NCBI GenBank assembly: GCA_032622095.1
Contig: CP136064.1
Location: 275,985,614-276,049,613, forward strand
Length of the DNA: 64,000 bases
Source: Siphonodentalium dalli
Taxonomy: Eukaryota > Mollusca > Scaphopoda > Gadilida > Siphonodentaliidae
Direction of reading: 5' to 3'
In this document: piece by piece, positions 22,966-34,979 of the stretch
Numbering within the stretch: position 1 is the first letter of the stretch
Layout of the letters: every line of letters starts with the position of its first letter
Position numbers and translations under genes: made by a program
Notes under the pieces: model-generated
Databases searched by the model: none
What the model saw: only the letters and a program-made list of their open reading frames with translations
Told to the model about the DNA's origin: nothing

Positions 22966-23429
22966 CCCTATATATATATATAGCCAATGAGCCCGACGTT
23001 GTCCGGGCTATTCAAAAACCAAATTTCCAAGTCGATAGCTCCACCCGTTTCCGATATCTGGTCTGTGCATGCGCGAAGCTGGCGTCGCACGGGCTCGGCG
23101 ACCAGATAAAATTCGTATCCGGGGCAAGATACATTCACATAGCAAATTTCAAGTTGATAGCTCCACCCGTTTCCGAGATCTGGTCTGCGCATGCACGAAG
23201 CTGGCGTCGCACGGGCTCGGCGACCCGATAAAATTCGTACTCGGTCAAGATACATTCACATACCAAATTTCAAGTCGATAGCTCCACCCGTTTCCGAGAT
23301 CTCGTCTGCGCATGCGCTGCACGGGCGTCGCACGGGCTCGCCAATACGACAACGACCACCGCCTGGTCAAACTACACACACGTACCAAGTTTCGTCCCGA
23401 TCGGTCGAGAATTGTAGATTTGTATTAAT

Positions 23430-23461
<32 letters not shown>

Positions 23462-23462
23462 A
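22966..23462 (+). mobile_element. tandem-unit/GACA element, copy 1
   Basis: It opens with a TA tract and AGCCAATGAGCCCGACGTTG. About three units of roughly 120 bp follow (GATAGCTCCACCCGTTTCCG, CTGGCGTCGCACGGGCTCGG, GATACATTCACATA), then CAAGTTTCGTCCCGATCGGT and a GACA microsatellite. This order of unique head, internal tandem units and tetranucleotide microsatellite resembles non-autonomous Helentron-like elements (pearl type) of bivalves. No hallmark terminal hairpin was verified. Confidence 0.75.
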
Positions 23463-23663
23463 AATGCCCCACAATTTCCAACAAAAGAAATGTCCCTTAT
23501 AGCGACGAAATTTACATTTTATTTTTCAAGAATTTTTCGTCCGCACTTAGCGGAAATAACACTACGCATGACTGCTACTTTCATTTTACTGATTTCCGCG
23601 TTATTTCGTTATATCACTTTACGAAATAACGGGAATCTTCGAAATGCCCCGTAAATAGCATGA

Positions 23664-24134
23664 TTTATATATATATACTAGCCAATGAGCCCGACGTTGT
23701 CCGGGCTATTCATCCGGGCTATTCAAAAACCAAATTTCGATCGCTCTACCCGTTTCCGAGATCTGGTCTGCGCATGCGCGAAGCTGGCGTCGCACGGGCT
23801 CGGCGACCCGATAAAATTCTTATCCGGGGCAAGATACATTCACATAGCAAATTTCAAGTCGATAGCTCCACCCGTTTCCGAGATCTGGTCTGCGCATGCA
23901 CGAAGCTGGCGTCGCACGGGCTCGGCGACCCGATAAAATTCGTACTCGGTCAAGATACATTCACATACCAAATTTCAAGTCGATAGCTCCACCCGTTTCC
24001 GAGATCTCGTCTGCGCATGCGCTGCACGGGCGTCGCACGGGCTCGCCAATACGACAACGACCACCGCCTGGTCAAACTACACACACGTACCAAGTTTCGT
24101 CCCGATCGGTCGAGAATTGTAGATTTGTATTAAT

Positions 24135-24168
<34 letters not shown>

Positions 24169-24180
24169 GGTCTTCAAAAT
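23664..24180 (+). mobile_element. tandem-unit/GACA element, copy 2
   Basis: Same layout as copy 1, with CCGGGCTATTCAT partly duplicated in the head and three tandem units. It ends GACAGAGGTCTTCAAAATAT. Perfect TGCGCATGCGC palindromes fall at 23769 and 24012. Confidence 0.8.
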
Positions 24181-24186
24181 ATATAT

Positions 24187-24251
<65 letters not shown>
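24187..24251. repeat. TA dinucleotide microsatellite
   Basis: About 32 uninterrupted TA units directly after the GACA end of copy 2. The corresponding tract after copy 3 (25055-25070) is much shorter. Confidence 0.95.
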
Positions 24252-24254
<3 letters not shown>

Positions 24255-24322
24255 GACGTAGTGCCATTTTCTGGGCATTCTTTTGTCTTTTTGATGACGT
24301 ACTGCCCCACAATTTTCTAAAG

Positions 24323-24993
24323 AATGCCCCACAATTTCCAACAAAAGAAATGTCCCTTATAGCGACGAAATTTACATTTTATTTTTCAAGAATTTTTCGT
24401 CCGCACTTAGCGGAAATAACACTACGCATGACTGCTACTTTCATTTTACTGATTTCCGCGTTATTTCGTTATATCACTTTACGAAATAACGGGAATCTTC
24501 GAAATGCCCCGTAAATAGCATGATTTATATATATATACTAGCCGATGAGCCCGACGTTGTCCGGGCTATTCATCCGGGCTATTCAAAAACCAAATTTCGA
24601 TCGCTCTACCCGTTTCCGAGATCTGGTCTGCGCATGCGCGAAGCTGGCGTCGCACGGGCTCGGCGACCCGATAAAATTCTTATCCGGGGCAAGATACATT
24701 CACATAGCAAATTTCAAGTCGATAGCTCCACCCGTTTCCGAGATCGTCTGCGCATGCGCGAAGCTGACGTCGCACGGGCTCGGTGACCCGATAAAATTCG
24801 TATCCGGGGCAAGATACATTCACATACCAAATATCAAGTCGATAGCTCCACCCGTTTCCGAGATCTCGTCTGCGCATGCGCGAAGCGGGCACCACACGGG
24901 CTCGCCAATACGACAACGTTCACCGCCTGGTCAAACTACACTCACGTACCAAGTTTCGTCCCGATCGGTCGAGAATCGTAGATTTGTATTAAT

Positions 24994-25025
<32 letters not shown>

Positions 25026-25075
25026 AACAAACAGAGGTCTTCAAAATATATATGAGATATATATATATTATATAC
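24323..25075 (+). mobile_element. duplicated spacer plus tandem-unit/GACA element, copy 3
   Basis: The second copy of the 860-bp block; the element proper starts at about 24524. Its units carry perfect TGCGCATGCGCG sites at 24629, 24749 and 24871. It ends with the same GAGGTCTTCAAAATATATAT sequence as copy 2. Confidence 0.8.
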
Positions 25076-25399
25076 CACGTGGAAGATGCAATATATACAT
25101 ATTCCACCAGAATACGGAACAGCTGTTCACAAATGTCCATCACGTGATAGAGATTCTCAGATGCACCGAACGACTTCCCCTTTATTTACCCAAAATGCAT
25201 CAGAATTCACACCTAAGAGATAGAGTTATTCCCCTTCCAATGGAAATAATACTCGCAGTACTGACCCGATCGAAATAAAGCACAAAACGCACGACAACGT
25301 TACCATTGGTACATTGTCGATGCCAGAACAAAACAAGATCGTACACATGAGCCCATCGACCCTTGCTATACTAGATGCTTATCCCTTATCATCAGATCT

Positions 25400-25597
25400 A
25401 TGGTCGTTTGTTGAACTTATTATCTGAACATTTCCCAACACTGCCTACGAAACCATCCGCTCTTGTATCATCTGTTTTTTTCTTCTGTGTGTCGTCTGCT
25501 AATATATCCTGAACAATCATCCAACTTATTAATAAACCATTCCAATATACACTGTTATAACTGAGTGGGAGAATCCATTCAGTATAGAAAGGGTTAA
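25400..25597 (+). mobile_element. TTAA-bounded MITE, partial copy
   Basis: It contains GTTGAACTTATTATCTGAAC and GTCGTCTGCTAATATATCC. The right end is CAGTATAGAAAGGGTTAA, with TTAA at 25594-25597. It belongs to the family of 3058-3303 and 51328-51555; the left terminus is not visible. Confidence 0.65.
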
Positions 25598-27640
25598 TAT
25601 GATATTTTGTTGGCCACATATCGACTTTGAAAAGAGAACGTTTTAACACGTTTGTAAAGACTGACAAATATTCCAAATATTCTTTCGTACCCCCTCCCGG
25701 GGCTCCCCCAGCTTTCGTACGTCCCACAGCTTTCGTACCCCCAGCTTTCGTACCCCCCCCCCCCCCAAATAACGACACAAAAAAGTCCGATGGATAACGA
25801 AGAACGTTCTCAGTGATGATCTTGTCTTCAACACTTGTTTGCAAACTGGTGCATTTTTGGCGAATTTTCCCGAAGCCTGTTACATGCGAACGATTGTGAT
25901 TGCAAATGTATTCAATTTTTATATTGCTTTGTTAGCGGACAAATATCTGAGCAAAGTTCCGCTAATTTTGTGTCAAATCGGACAGGGAATAATGACAGGT
26001 ATGAAACATATATGAAAGGTATATTATATACCAATTTTCAGCTTACTGCACAAGATAAATCTGAAAAAAATATTAAAATTATTATCATTCGTGTGAGACT
26101 GACATTTTGAAAATCCACAAATCATCCATATAAGTAGTATGTCGAAAGCGATTACAAAAGTCCACTATTGAAAACGCTATTTAGAACAATAAAAAAAAAA
26201 TTAATAACAAAAACCTGATTCTCATACACTATAGGACAATAGAGAGATTCTGCTTGTAACTTCTGACGTGTCGCTTGTAATGTAAATGGCAGCATGTGAT
26301 AGCGACAATTAATACACGACAACCCAAACAAATGCCTGCAATAATAGTGCAATTAGAGAAAATTTCGTTACATCAAATGTTAACAAGACTTGCACAACGA
26401 ATTTTGTCGGAAGACTGTTCATTCGCTGCGATATTGTTATGAGTGACATATGGCTGTGCACTGGTATGCGCTGTCTTCTATTCCCGACGCAAATAAAGGA
26501 AACATGAATATGTTATAGTCAAATATTACTATAATAGTGGAATATCGCTATAATAGTGGAATTCAGGATGTGCCTGACCTGATAATGGCAATGCGATGGG
26601 ATATGATGTAGTGGTAAGTGGTATCAGCACTTGTCTTCTGGTCTCATTATCTTAATTCTTATATGTATGATATGTAGACAATAGAAGTAGACAAGTAGTG
26701 AGCTGTTGATACATATAAATCATAAATATAGCTCATGTATATGTATATTAAAACATGATGGTTCAATACTTCTCGTCTCTGATGGGTAGCTTTAACCGAC
26801 AAACAAAACTGTTTGATGACTGGATCTCCTCTGGGTGATGGTAATAGCGCGATTTGTTTATACTCGAATAAATTTAATCTTGAGAACACTCTCGGGAGCC
26901 TTTTCTGGCGCGGTCTTGTTGATGGACAAGGCACAATTGTAATAACAAACCTGACGCTGTTGGTTATGGGCTGCAGTGAAACACGTGTCTAATTAATTAT
27001 ATATCCCTTGGCGTGTTACTGTGGTAAACGTTAATGGTACTACTGGGACCCCTGCCGCGACTAATGTGATCGCTAAATTGTGAATTCTTAATTCAATGGA
27101 GCCGACGGGTCGAATCTGAACTTAGTCTTTCTTTTATTTTTTGGACCGACCCCCCCCCCCCCCCCCACATTTATTATGTTGTTCTATAAGTGCATATTCA
27201 TGTCATAATTGTCCTTCAAAGTTCGATGTAATGATTGTAATGATTGAATGGTTGTCTAGTTAAATGTGAACCAGGGGTCGGTCTGTCTTTTTATTTACTT
27301 TCTTTATGTCATACGATGTATGATTTATAAGAAATAAACTATTGAATTGAACTTTTCACTCTATATAAACATATTTTATTGTATAATTTGTATACAACTG
27401 GGATTGGGCACAAGTTATAACAACTTTGATCTCCATGCAATTGCCACCAACAAAAAATAAAAAAATAAAAAAAACAAGATAGTGAGTGTTATTCTCAGAG
27501 CCAATGTAAATAAATGAATATTGAGAAATATAAATGGAGATAGTACACAACATTTGTATAGCGTGATACATGGGATATGTATGTACATAATATACATGTA
27601 CATCGATGGTGTTATATCAATCTGAATGGGTACACATACT
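25598..27640. other. intergenic, low-complexity runs only
   Basis: No gene is seen. There are C-runs at 25755-25770 and 27149-27167. At 26515-26570 ATAATAGTGGAAT is repeated, and GACCTGATAA after it matches 21160-21175. A diverged fragment of the GGGATTGGGCACA repeat lies at 27366-27420. Confidence 0.4.
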
Positions 27641-27644
27641 TATA

Positions 27645-28105
27645 GTCACAATCATCACCATCATTATCATCATCATCATCATCATCAGCATCATCACCAT
27701 CATCATCATCATCATCATCATCATCGTCACCATCACCACCACCAGCATCACCATCATCATCATCAGCACCACCAGCATCATCATCACCATCATCATCATC
27801 ACCATCATCACCACCACCATCATCATCATCATCATCATCATCATCACCACCATCATCATCATCATCATCATCATCACCATCATCATCATCATCTTCTTCA
27901 TCATCGTCGTCATAGTCATCGTGATCGTTGTCGTCGTCATAATCACCAGCATCATCACCACCACCACCATCATTTGTTATGTGCTGCTCATCATCATCAT
28001 CATCATCACACCACCACCATCATCACCATCATCATATCAACGACAACATCCTCACAATGATAACCACTACCACCATCATCACCATTATCATAATCATTTC
28101 AACAA

Positions 28106-28140
<35 letters not shown>

Positions 28141-28233
28141 TCATCATCATCGTCGTCATCATTATTATCATCATCAGTATCATCATTATCATCATCATCA
28201 TCATCATCAGCTGCAGCATCATCACCATCGTCG

Positions 28234-28286
<53 letters not shown>

Positions 28287-28325
28287 GTAATCAACATCGT
28301 CATCATCATCATCAACATCACTGGG
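27645..28325. repeat. large imperfect CAT/ATC trinucleotide array
   Basis: About 680 bp of ATC/CAT repeats with CAC, CGT and CAG interruptions and two less repetitive gaps (27905-27990, 28035-28100). Satellites of the same motif reappear at 28470-28535. The repeat opens long frames of His, Ile, Ser or Met on both strands, which are not credible genes. Confidence 0.97.
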
Positions 28326-28733
28326 AGTGCATATGATATACGAAAGACGTGTAAATTAATTGAGCGAGATGTGAGCGAATTGGAAGAATGTAACTTTATC
28401 TATAATAGCATGTAACTCTGTATTTACATTCATTCATTGATGTATGTTTATTCCAATAATAAAAACAAACATTACCATCATCACCATATCAACGACAATA
28501 TCTTCATAATAATCACTACCACCATCATCAACATTATATATATCTTTATTATCCTCCATATATGGAGATTCATATTGGATTACTGAATATGGTTGGTTCC
28601 CGTTAATTATATTATTTGTTTTAACATGTGCACATCAAAGTATATGAATTGCATTATGAATATTATAAGCATGTTGATTATCATGATAATGACGATGATC
28701 GACGTCGATGATGATGGTGACGACGATATGATA

Positions 28734-30493
28734 GAGACCTTTCGCATCCTCACGTTTACGATTACGAATACGGATAGGGTACTACGTCACCAACCTTTGT
28801 GTACTTTCTAATCGTTCTCGTATTTTACTATCCGTAATAACGGTTACGATTTCATGGTTCCTAATAAGCTCAAATAACACCTGAAATTTATTTTCTGCAA
28901 TATATCACTTTACTCCGTTCGAGACTGTATATGTATACAATGTAAACCATCCAGTTGTATTGAGCTACGACCTCGATATGCTGTTTAGATTGTCAATCAC
29001 TGGACTCGTCGTCCTGAATCACGAGCTTCCCGCGAAATAAGATCGCTATTCACAACGGATAGCCATCGCTGGCTGCGACAAAAAACTTTACAGTAAGAGG
29101 AGTGAGTGCACCATGAAACCAGTCGCCACAAATACAGTATATAGTGTGCGATGCATGAGGAGTTTTGAGTGATTATTATGTGCAAGATATGCAGATATAC
29201 AATATATAGTGAAATTCAACAATTATTTAATTCAACAACACATGGTGGTGTCCTAACGTGTGCAGTTATAGAATACTTCAGGAGAGCCTAAAGAATGGCA
29301 TAACTCTATTAATGAATAGTGAAAGATTTTGTGTTCTCTTCCCCTTTCCCGAATTGAATAGTTCATTCAATTTAATAATATTCGGGTTTCGGTAGAAGTA
29401 GGGTTTTATATATCCATGATAACTCTCTCGTAGAGTTTGTAATGCAGTGCATTTTTAAATTAAACGGAATTCATAACCGAGTTTTAAGTTACATAAAGTA
29501 GTCTTTCTGTCTGAGTAATCTGAACCTACACATGATCCCGATTCAACTGGTAAGTAGTGATTTCTGCTCCTGAACCGTAACTAAAAGAATATTTGGCACA
29601 CCCACCGACATCAGCAGAGCTCATCAGTCTGTCAGGTTTGTTCTTTGCATTTATTTTTAATTTAAAATACACTCACAAATGCGGCATTTAAAGGTACTCA
29701 ATCCGATTAGATGTCCCCATATCATCAGATTCCAACAACAATTTTTTGTATATGCCGCTTCTGTTATCAGAATCGACAAAATTAATGCTAACCACAGTCA
29801 ACTATATTATAACATTGCCCAAAACCTGTTATTTATCCACATTTTGTTCAACGAAATTTGGCCGGTTTGTCAAATATCTGACAAAAAAACACTTGATGTA
29901 CATCTCATCTACCGTGTCGACTTTGTTTCGATTTGGTAGCACCAAAGTGATGCGCATCAGGGAGCACACCAACCTTATGTCGGATTTCCTAAATCCAAAG
30001 AGGTGAAGCCGAAATCGCATTGAAATTAAATCGCGGACACGAAGGGGCTTGAACGATGGCGTCGTGCACATGGTTGATGTGATGTCCAAATTCAGGAACC
30101 CCTCTTCCCCATTAGCATAACGTCTATCTGGCCATCCATGCTAACAATGAACTGAATTTCCACCACATATGACCTGTCATTTATACCTGTATTGCCACAA
30201 CATATCATGAGAATCCCGGGTCGTACGTTGTGACTGGTCGAATTAGTGACAATATTAACAGGTCATGATTATCGCATTGTTGCAAATGAGACGATAAGTG
30301 AAGTATTAAGGGACTGTATACCAAACACACGCTTTGAGTTGTAAAAGTGGTACGAAATAATGACCGTACGTGTTCGTCAAAACTCTTACGCGTAATCGTT
30401 TTGCGAAAGGACTTTTTGTCCACACGGATAGACTTACGACTACGAATAGCTATCCGTATTCGTACTCGTAAACGTGAGGATGCGAAAGGTCTC
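28734..30493. mobile_element. 1.76-kb element with 44-bp terminal inverted repeats
   Basis: The left end GAGACCTTTCGCATCCTCAC continues through GTTTACGATTACGAATACGG. Its reverse complement ends at 30493, with one mismatch in about 44 bp. TA lies immediately outside both ends (28732-28733, 30494-30495). No transposase frame is found inside, so it is probably non-autonomous. Internally it carries the dispersed repeat seen at 8380-8560. The superfamily is not assigned. Confidence 0.8.
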
Positions 30494-30724
30494 TATTGTT
30501 GATTATGACGCACGAGAGAGGTATATATATACGTTGTACATTCAAAATTTCTTCATTCCATCTATCTGTTGTATATAATTTCGTTTTCTCATATCAAATT
30601 GAATCAGAGAATAAAGCAATTATAGTACATTTTTCACCGTATACGATTGATAAAGTGTTAGTGCTCTACTACTGCACAGTTTCCAAACTGAAATTCCTTG
30701 TAAAACTGTCTTTTTGTTTTTTTT

Positions 30725-31295
30725 ATACACCCGTTTGAAAAAACGGTCGTATTATGTAAATGGGTTGTCCGTCCGTCCGTGGTCCGTCCGTCGTCCGCTT
30801 TTGGTTTCCGGATGATAACTTTAGATTGAATCGAGTGAACTGAACCAAATGTGGTATGCTAGTTTTCCACACCAAAATACAGATCAAGTTCGAATATGGG
30901 TTTCGTTCGCATGATTTTGACTAAGTTATGCCCCTTTTTCGACTTAGATTTTACCTGATTTGCGGTTTCCGGATGATAACTTTAGATTTAATCGAGTGAA
31001 CTGAACCAAATGTGGTATGTTAGTTTACCACACCAACATACAGATCAAGTTCGAATATGGGTTTCGTCCGCATGATTTTGACTGACTTATGCCCCCTTTT
31101 CGACTTAGATTTTACCTGATATGTGGTTTCCAGATGATAACTTTAGATTGAATCGAGTGAACTGAACCAAATTTGGTATGTTAGTTTACCAAACCAAAAT
31201 ACAGATCAAGTTCAAATATGTGTTCTGTCTACATGCCCCACTCTACTCCAGAAACGGGCGTATTATGCCACGCCCGACGCCGTGCTCTTGTTTAT
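30725..31295 (+). repeat. dispersed element with three 161-bp tandem units, copy 1
   Basis: The head ACACCCGTTTGAAAAAACGG and a CCGTCCGTCC tract lead to units starting GGTTTCCGGATGATAACTTT at about 30805, 30965 and 31127. The tail reads GCCCCACTCTACTCC, then AAACGGGCGTATTATGCCAC. GTCGTATTATG near the head and GGCGTATTATG near the tail are similar direct motifs. A second copy lies at 43265-43764. Confidence 0.88.
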
Positions 31296-32390
31296 GCATG
31301 TTTCCGTTCATATTTTGGCACCATATAGTGTTATACGATGAAATGCGTGCACAATATACCGTGCAAATTTGCAAGTGTATGAACTCGCAAAAAACACATT
31401 TTTCTGGTAATAATGCGAAGTTGGCAGGCGTTACTGAGCTATGGTATATATATTATACGCGTGTGGTAAAACGATGCTAATAAAATGTCGCAATTTTCTC
31501 AAAGAGGTGCTTACGAAGTTTTTAGCATGTCGTTAGCTTTGGTAAATATGAATTTGATATGCACCGTAGGGTTTTCTATAAGAAAATGCTAGCACAAAAT
31601 GCCGGTATAAAACATACCATAAGAACGGTTGCGCGAATTTCTGAAAACCTACTCTGATACTTGGTGATTTGACTTGGCTTGAAACATATTTTATTTGTAT
31701 AATAATACACTGAACAGGGATTGGGCACACATTTTATCAACAGTTTCTTATGAACCCCTTTTTCAATTGTCAGTTTGTTGCTCTATACATGCATTAAATC
31801 GACGAAAAGGACGAATGTGTGATGTTATGTGGTTTGTGGTAATGCTTTTACTCAGTATTTAGAGGGTTAACGCCTAGACACTAGTGAATTAGTACCTGCT
31901 GAATGATATGGGCATATGAACGGTATAACAGAGAGGACAAGTTGTCAGAAATCTCTGGGATCATAATTAATCTGCATTGCGGAGGAATCTTAAGAAAACA
32001 TTAGAGTCTGTGTCGATGACAGGTGCGCATGCGTCGGTCGTCTGTTCGGCTTCCTACTAGTTATGACAGCTACGTTTCTGGCAGAGCAATTAGTTACCAA
32101 CTCGTCTTCATTGGCAACTAAAACTTAGACTGACGCGCATGAAGAATGGTGCTCTGTTGCACTTAATTTGCTTATGTCTTTTGGGTTAAAATCCAGTATA
32201 AATACAAATGTATGACCGACAGCGCCTGGGCCCCCACCCGGTGACTCGGTTGATAAGTTGCATGACGCACTAGGCCAACATAAATCGTACAGCGATGACG
32301 ATGCTGGTCCGATGCACGCACATGAAAGATAATCTGATTGTGTATCTGGGCAAATTTATCAGTCCGAGGCAAGTCTGAGTTTAGTGTGCC
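31296..32390. other. intergenic, one short dispersed repeat
   Basis: No gene is seen. At 31680-31765 ACATATTTTATTTGTATAAT and GGGATTGGGCACACATTTT match 5330-5400. Confidence 0.45.
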
Positions 32391-32492
32391 TGTCATTTGC
32401 TGAATGAGGTCCCCAGAGGGTGAATTTAGTGACGCTATCCCGCATAGCGGGCTAGCATCACTAAATTCAGCCTCTGTGGACATCATTCTGCT
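32391..32492. mobile_element. foldback hairpin, AATGAGGTCC family, third copy
   Basis: Arms TGAATTTAGTGACGCTA and TAGCATCACTAAATTCA, with outer GAATGAGGTCC and GGACATCATTC, match the pair at 4904-5104. Confidence 0.85.
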
Positions 32493-32584
32493 TAGGCCTC
32501 AACTTCTCCCGAAAGTTTATTTATCATAAAATTTCTATAGAAACTTCTTCACATAGATTCTATTTCTTTTCTTATTTGAGCTCT

Positions 32585-32870
32585 TTATGGGGCTCTGTGT
32601 TTATGCGGTTTGGATTTCACTTTAGTATGAGCAACAACGCCCTCCAGCAGATGAATCGGTTGGGCTCTTTGGTGCTCTGTATTTATGTGGTTTGGGTTAC
32701 AATTTAGTATGAGCAACAGCGCCCTCCAGTGGATGCATAGGTAGGGCTCTATTAGGGGTGCGAACAAACAAAAGAAGACTGGTGTTCCGTGCTTATACGG
32801 TTTGGGATACGATACAGTATGACCGACATCGCTTGCCGGTGGGTACAGGGTGGGGGCTTTTTTTTTGGTG
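32585..32870 (+). repeat. three tandem units of about 95 bp
   Basis: Each unit follows GCTCTGTGTTTATGCGGTTT, then AGTATGAGCAACARCGCCCT, then CCAGYRGATG. Units start at about 32590, 32672 and 32788; the third is most diverged. A weak fourth relative lies at 32180-32250. Confidence 0.7.
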
Positions 32871-32907
32871 AACAAAACTCAAAACTCACAGGGACCACCA
32901 TCAGAAT

Positions 32908-33006
32908 ACAGGCTCCTCGATAAAATACTAAAATACCAATATTGACTGTACCAGTCATTGATATAGTCAATGTTGGTATTTTAATATTTTCCCAAAAGGA
33001 GCCTGT
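32908..33006. repeat. 99-bp imperfect foldback
   Basis: ACAGGCTCCT at the left and AGGAGCCTGT at the right close an inverted repeat. Inner arms AATACCAATATTGACT and AGTCAATGTTGGTATT are also complementary. Confidence 0.8.
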
Positions 33007-33309
33007 GCATCAGACAACATTATCTGGCACAATATCGTCACAAACTTGGCACACGATATTTATTTTTCAAATTCCAACAGACGAATTAGCCGCTGGTACA
33101 TGCAAACAATTGTATATGACATTAAACCGACTACTCATATATATAAGTAAGTTTGAATGTTATTGTTCGACGCTGTCGTAGTAAATTGTACATAATTTCT
33201 ATACTAAATGCAGACCGACACTATATAAACAGTGTGCGATTAGCAAAACGCTCAACACCGCAGAGACTCACGGTGACCCGAACAACACAGAAAGCTTTAT
33301 TGTCTGAAG

Positions 33310-33515
33310 CTTAGCGATCGGTATAGTATAATCATCATGGTAGCGATCGGTATGGTATAATGGTAGCGGCGATCGGTGTGGTATAATGGTAGCGGCGATC
33401 GGTGTGGTATAATCATCATGGTAGCGGCGATCGGTATGGTATAATGGTAGTGGCGATCGGTGTGGTATAATCATCATGGTAGCGGCGATCGGTATCGTAT
33501 AATCATCATGGTAGC
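33310..33515 (+). repeat. minisatellite with two alternating unit lengths
   Basis: About seven units of GCGATCGGTRTGGTATAAT, either followed by CATCATGGTAGCG (long) or directly by GGTAGCG (short). The long/short order is irregular. Confidence 0.92.
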
Positions 33516-33864
33516 GGCAGGTTTATCAAAACCTCAATGTATACGATTATCCGTGACACACCATACATGGATTATCGTTGATCATCGCGAACCTTCTATA
33601 TATCACATTGGATATATAGGCTATACAACAAATCTCACAAATTGTCATTTTCGCGGCCAATAAACGTGCGATCAAGTCAAGACAATATATTTAGTTACTA
33701 CTTTAGACAATAAATCGAAAGGACGTTAAAAGTGTACTGCACGCTAAATCTGGCCATGTGTGGGACCATATCCATTTATATACTCAACATAATATATGCA
33801 ACAAGTGACCATGTTGTTAGCATCGCTCATAGAGCATATGGTGTATTTTACATATATATCTATT

Positions 33865-34465
33865 ATATATTTTGGAAGATCTGTGTGTGTGTCTGTGTGT
33901 GTGTCTGTGTGTGTGTGTGTCTGTAATCGATGGACTCAAAAACGGCCGAGCCGATTTCGATAAAAGTTGGTATGTGTGGGTATTTTCGGCCGGGGAGTGA
34001 CATGGGCCTATTAATTTGCCCGTGCGACGTGACCTTGACCTTGAAATCGGGTAATTTCAAGGTCAAACGCCCGAATATCAAGGGATTTCGATGAAACTTG
34101 GTATGTGGGTGTATTTTCGGCCGGGGAGTGGCATAAACCTATTAATTTGCCCGTGCGACGTGACCTTGACCTTGAATTTTGATGTGATTTCGACGAAATT
34201 TGATACGTAGGGTTACTTTTGTCCACTGAGTGTATTGGACGGGTCGAGTCGTGACCCCGACCTGATCTTGACCTTCAAAATGATCAATTCAAGGTCAAAT
34301 GCGGGTAAAACCGGATGGATTTCGACGGGCACGTTTGTCGGGTACTTTTGTCCGGGCAGTGTTTTGGACTGGTCAAACCGTGACCCCACTTGACCTTCAA
34401 AATGGACAATTCAAGGTCAAAGCCCGGACGAAGTCGGGTCACCTTCTAGTATATATATATATATA

Positions 34466-34500
<35 letters not shown>
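33865..34500 (+). mobile_element. TG-headed tandem-unit element with TA ends
   Basis: TA-rich sequence and a TG tract (33881-33920) precede four diverged units of about 105-130 bp built on GATTTCGAYGAAACTTGGTA, TTTTCGGCCGGGGAGTG and TGACCTTGACCTTGAA. It closes with GTCGGGTCACCTTCTAGT and a TA tract (34449-34500). The layout matches the 23-25 kb elements, but the sequence is a different family. Confidence 0.78.
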
Positions 34501-34501
<1 letters not shown>

Positions 34502-34979
34502 AGATGGTCCCACAGATTGACTGATTTAGTTTACAGCCCCCCTTCAAATGTAATGTTGTTGTCTGTGCTTCTTGGTGAACCCTGGTCAGTCTGTAGGATT
34601 TCTGTGGATTCATGTTACTCGTGAATCACCGCGATATAATCACCGTGAATCCAAGTAGCCCACATAGCATGGGCTTAGTGGGGTTCGCCCGGTGTTTAGA
34701 GTGTTTTGCTTATCACACACTCTTTATGTACTGTATATGAAAAACACAATGGGTAGCGGAACAGAGCACAGCAGCGTTGAATACGTTTTTGCATGTTATT
34801 TTAAACAACTGTTCTTGCCAACAAATTATATAATAAATTGACAAATGGATTGTGTCATAAGTTCTACCAGTTCGAATCGGCCCGTAATTTCGATGTTATA
34901 TGGCGGTCTGCAGTCCTGGATATAACTTTAGATATATAGGTAATAGCAGGCATGTGTTATATATAGTGAATGACAGCAT

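Larger units (their letters stand above)
23463..24322 (+). repeat. 860-bp duplicated block (first copy)
   Basis: From ATGCCCCACAATTTCCAAC at 23464 the sequence repeats at 24324 with only small differences up to the GACA tract. The block holds a spacer of about 200 bp (including CCGCACTTAGCGGAAATAAC) and a complete tandem-unit element. The spacer resembles 45575-45735. Confidence 0.88.

Noticed and set aside
23191-25147. Frames of 88 to 200 codons with RARRPDKI or LASHGLGDPIKF repeats
   Set aside because: They come from the 120-bp tandem units read in several frames and lack a domain.
27606-28415. 269-codon frame rich in Ile, and His- and Met-rich frames on both strands
   Set aside because: They are produced by the CAT trinucleotide repeat and have no non-repetitive domain.
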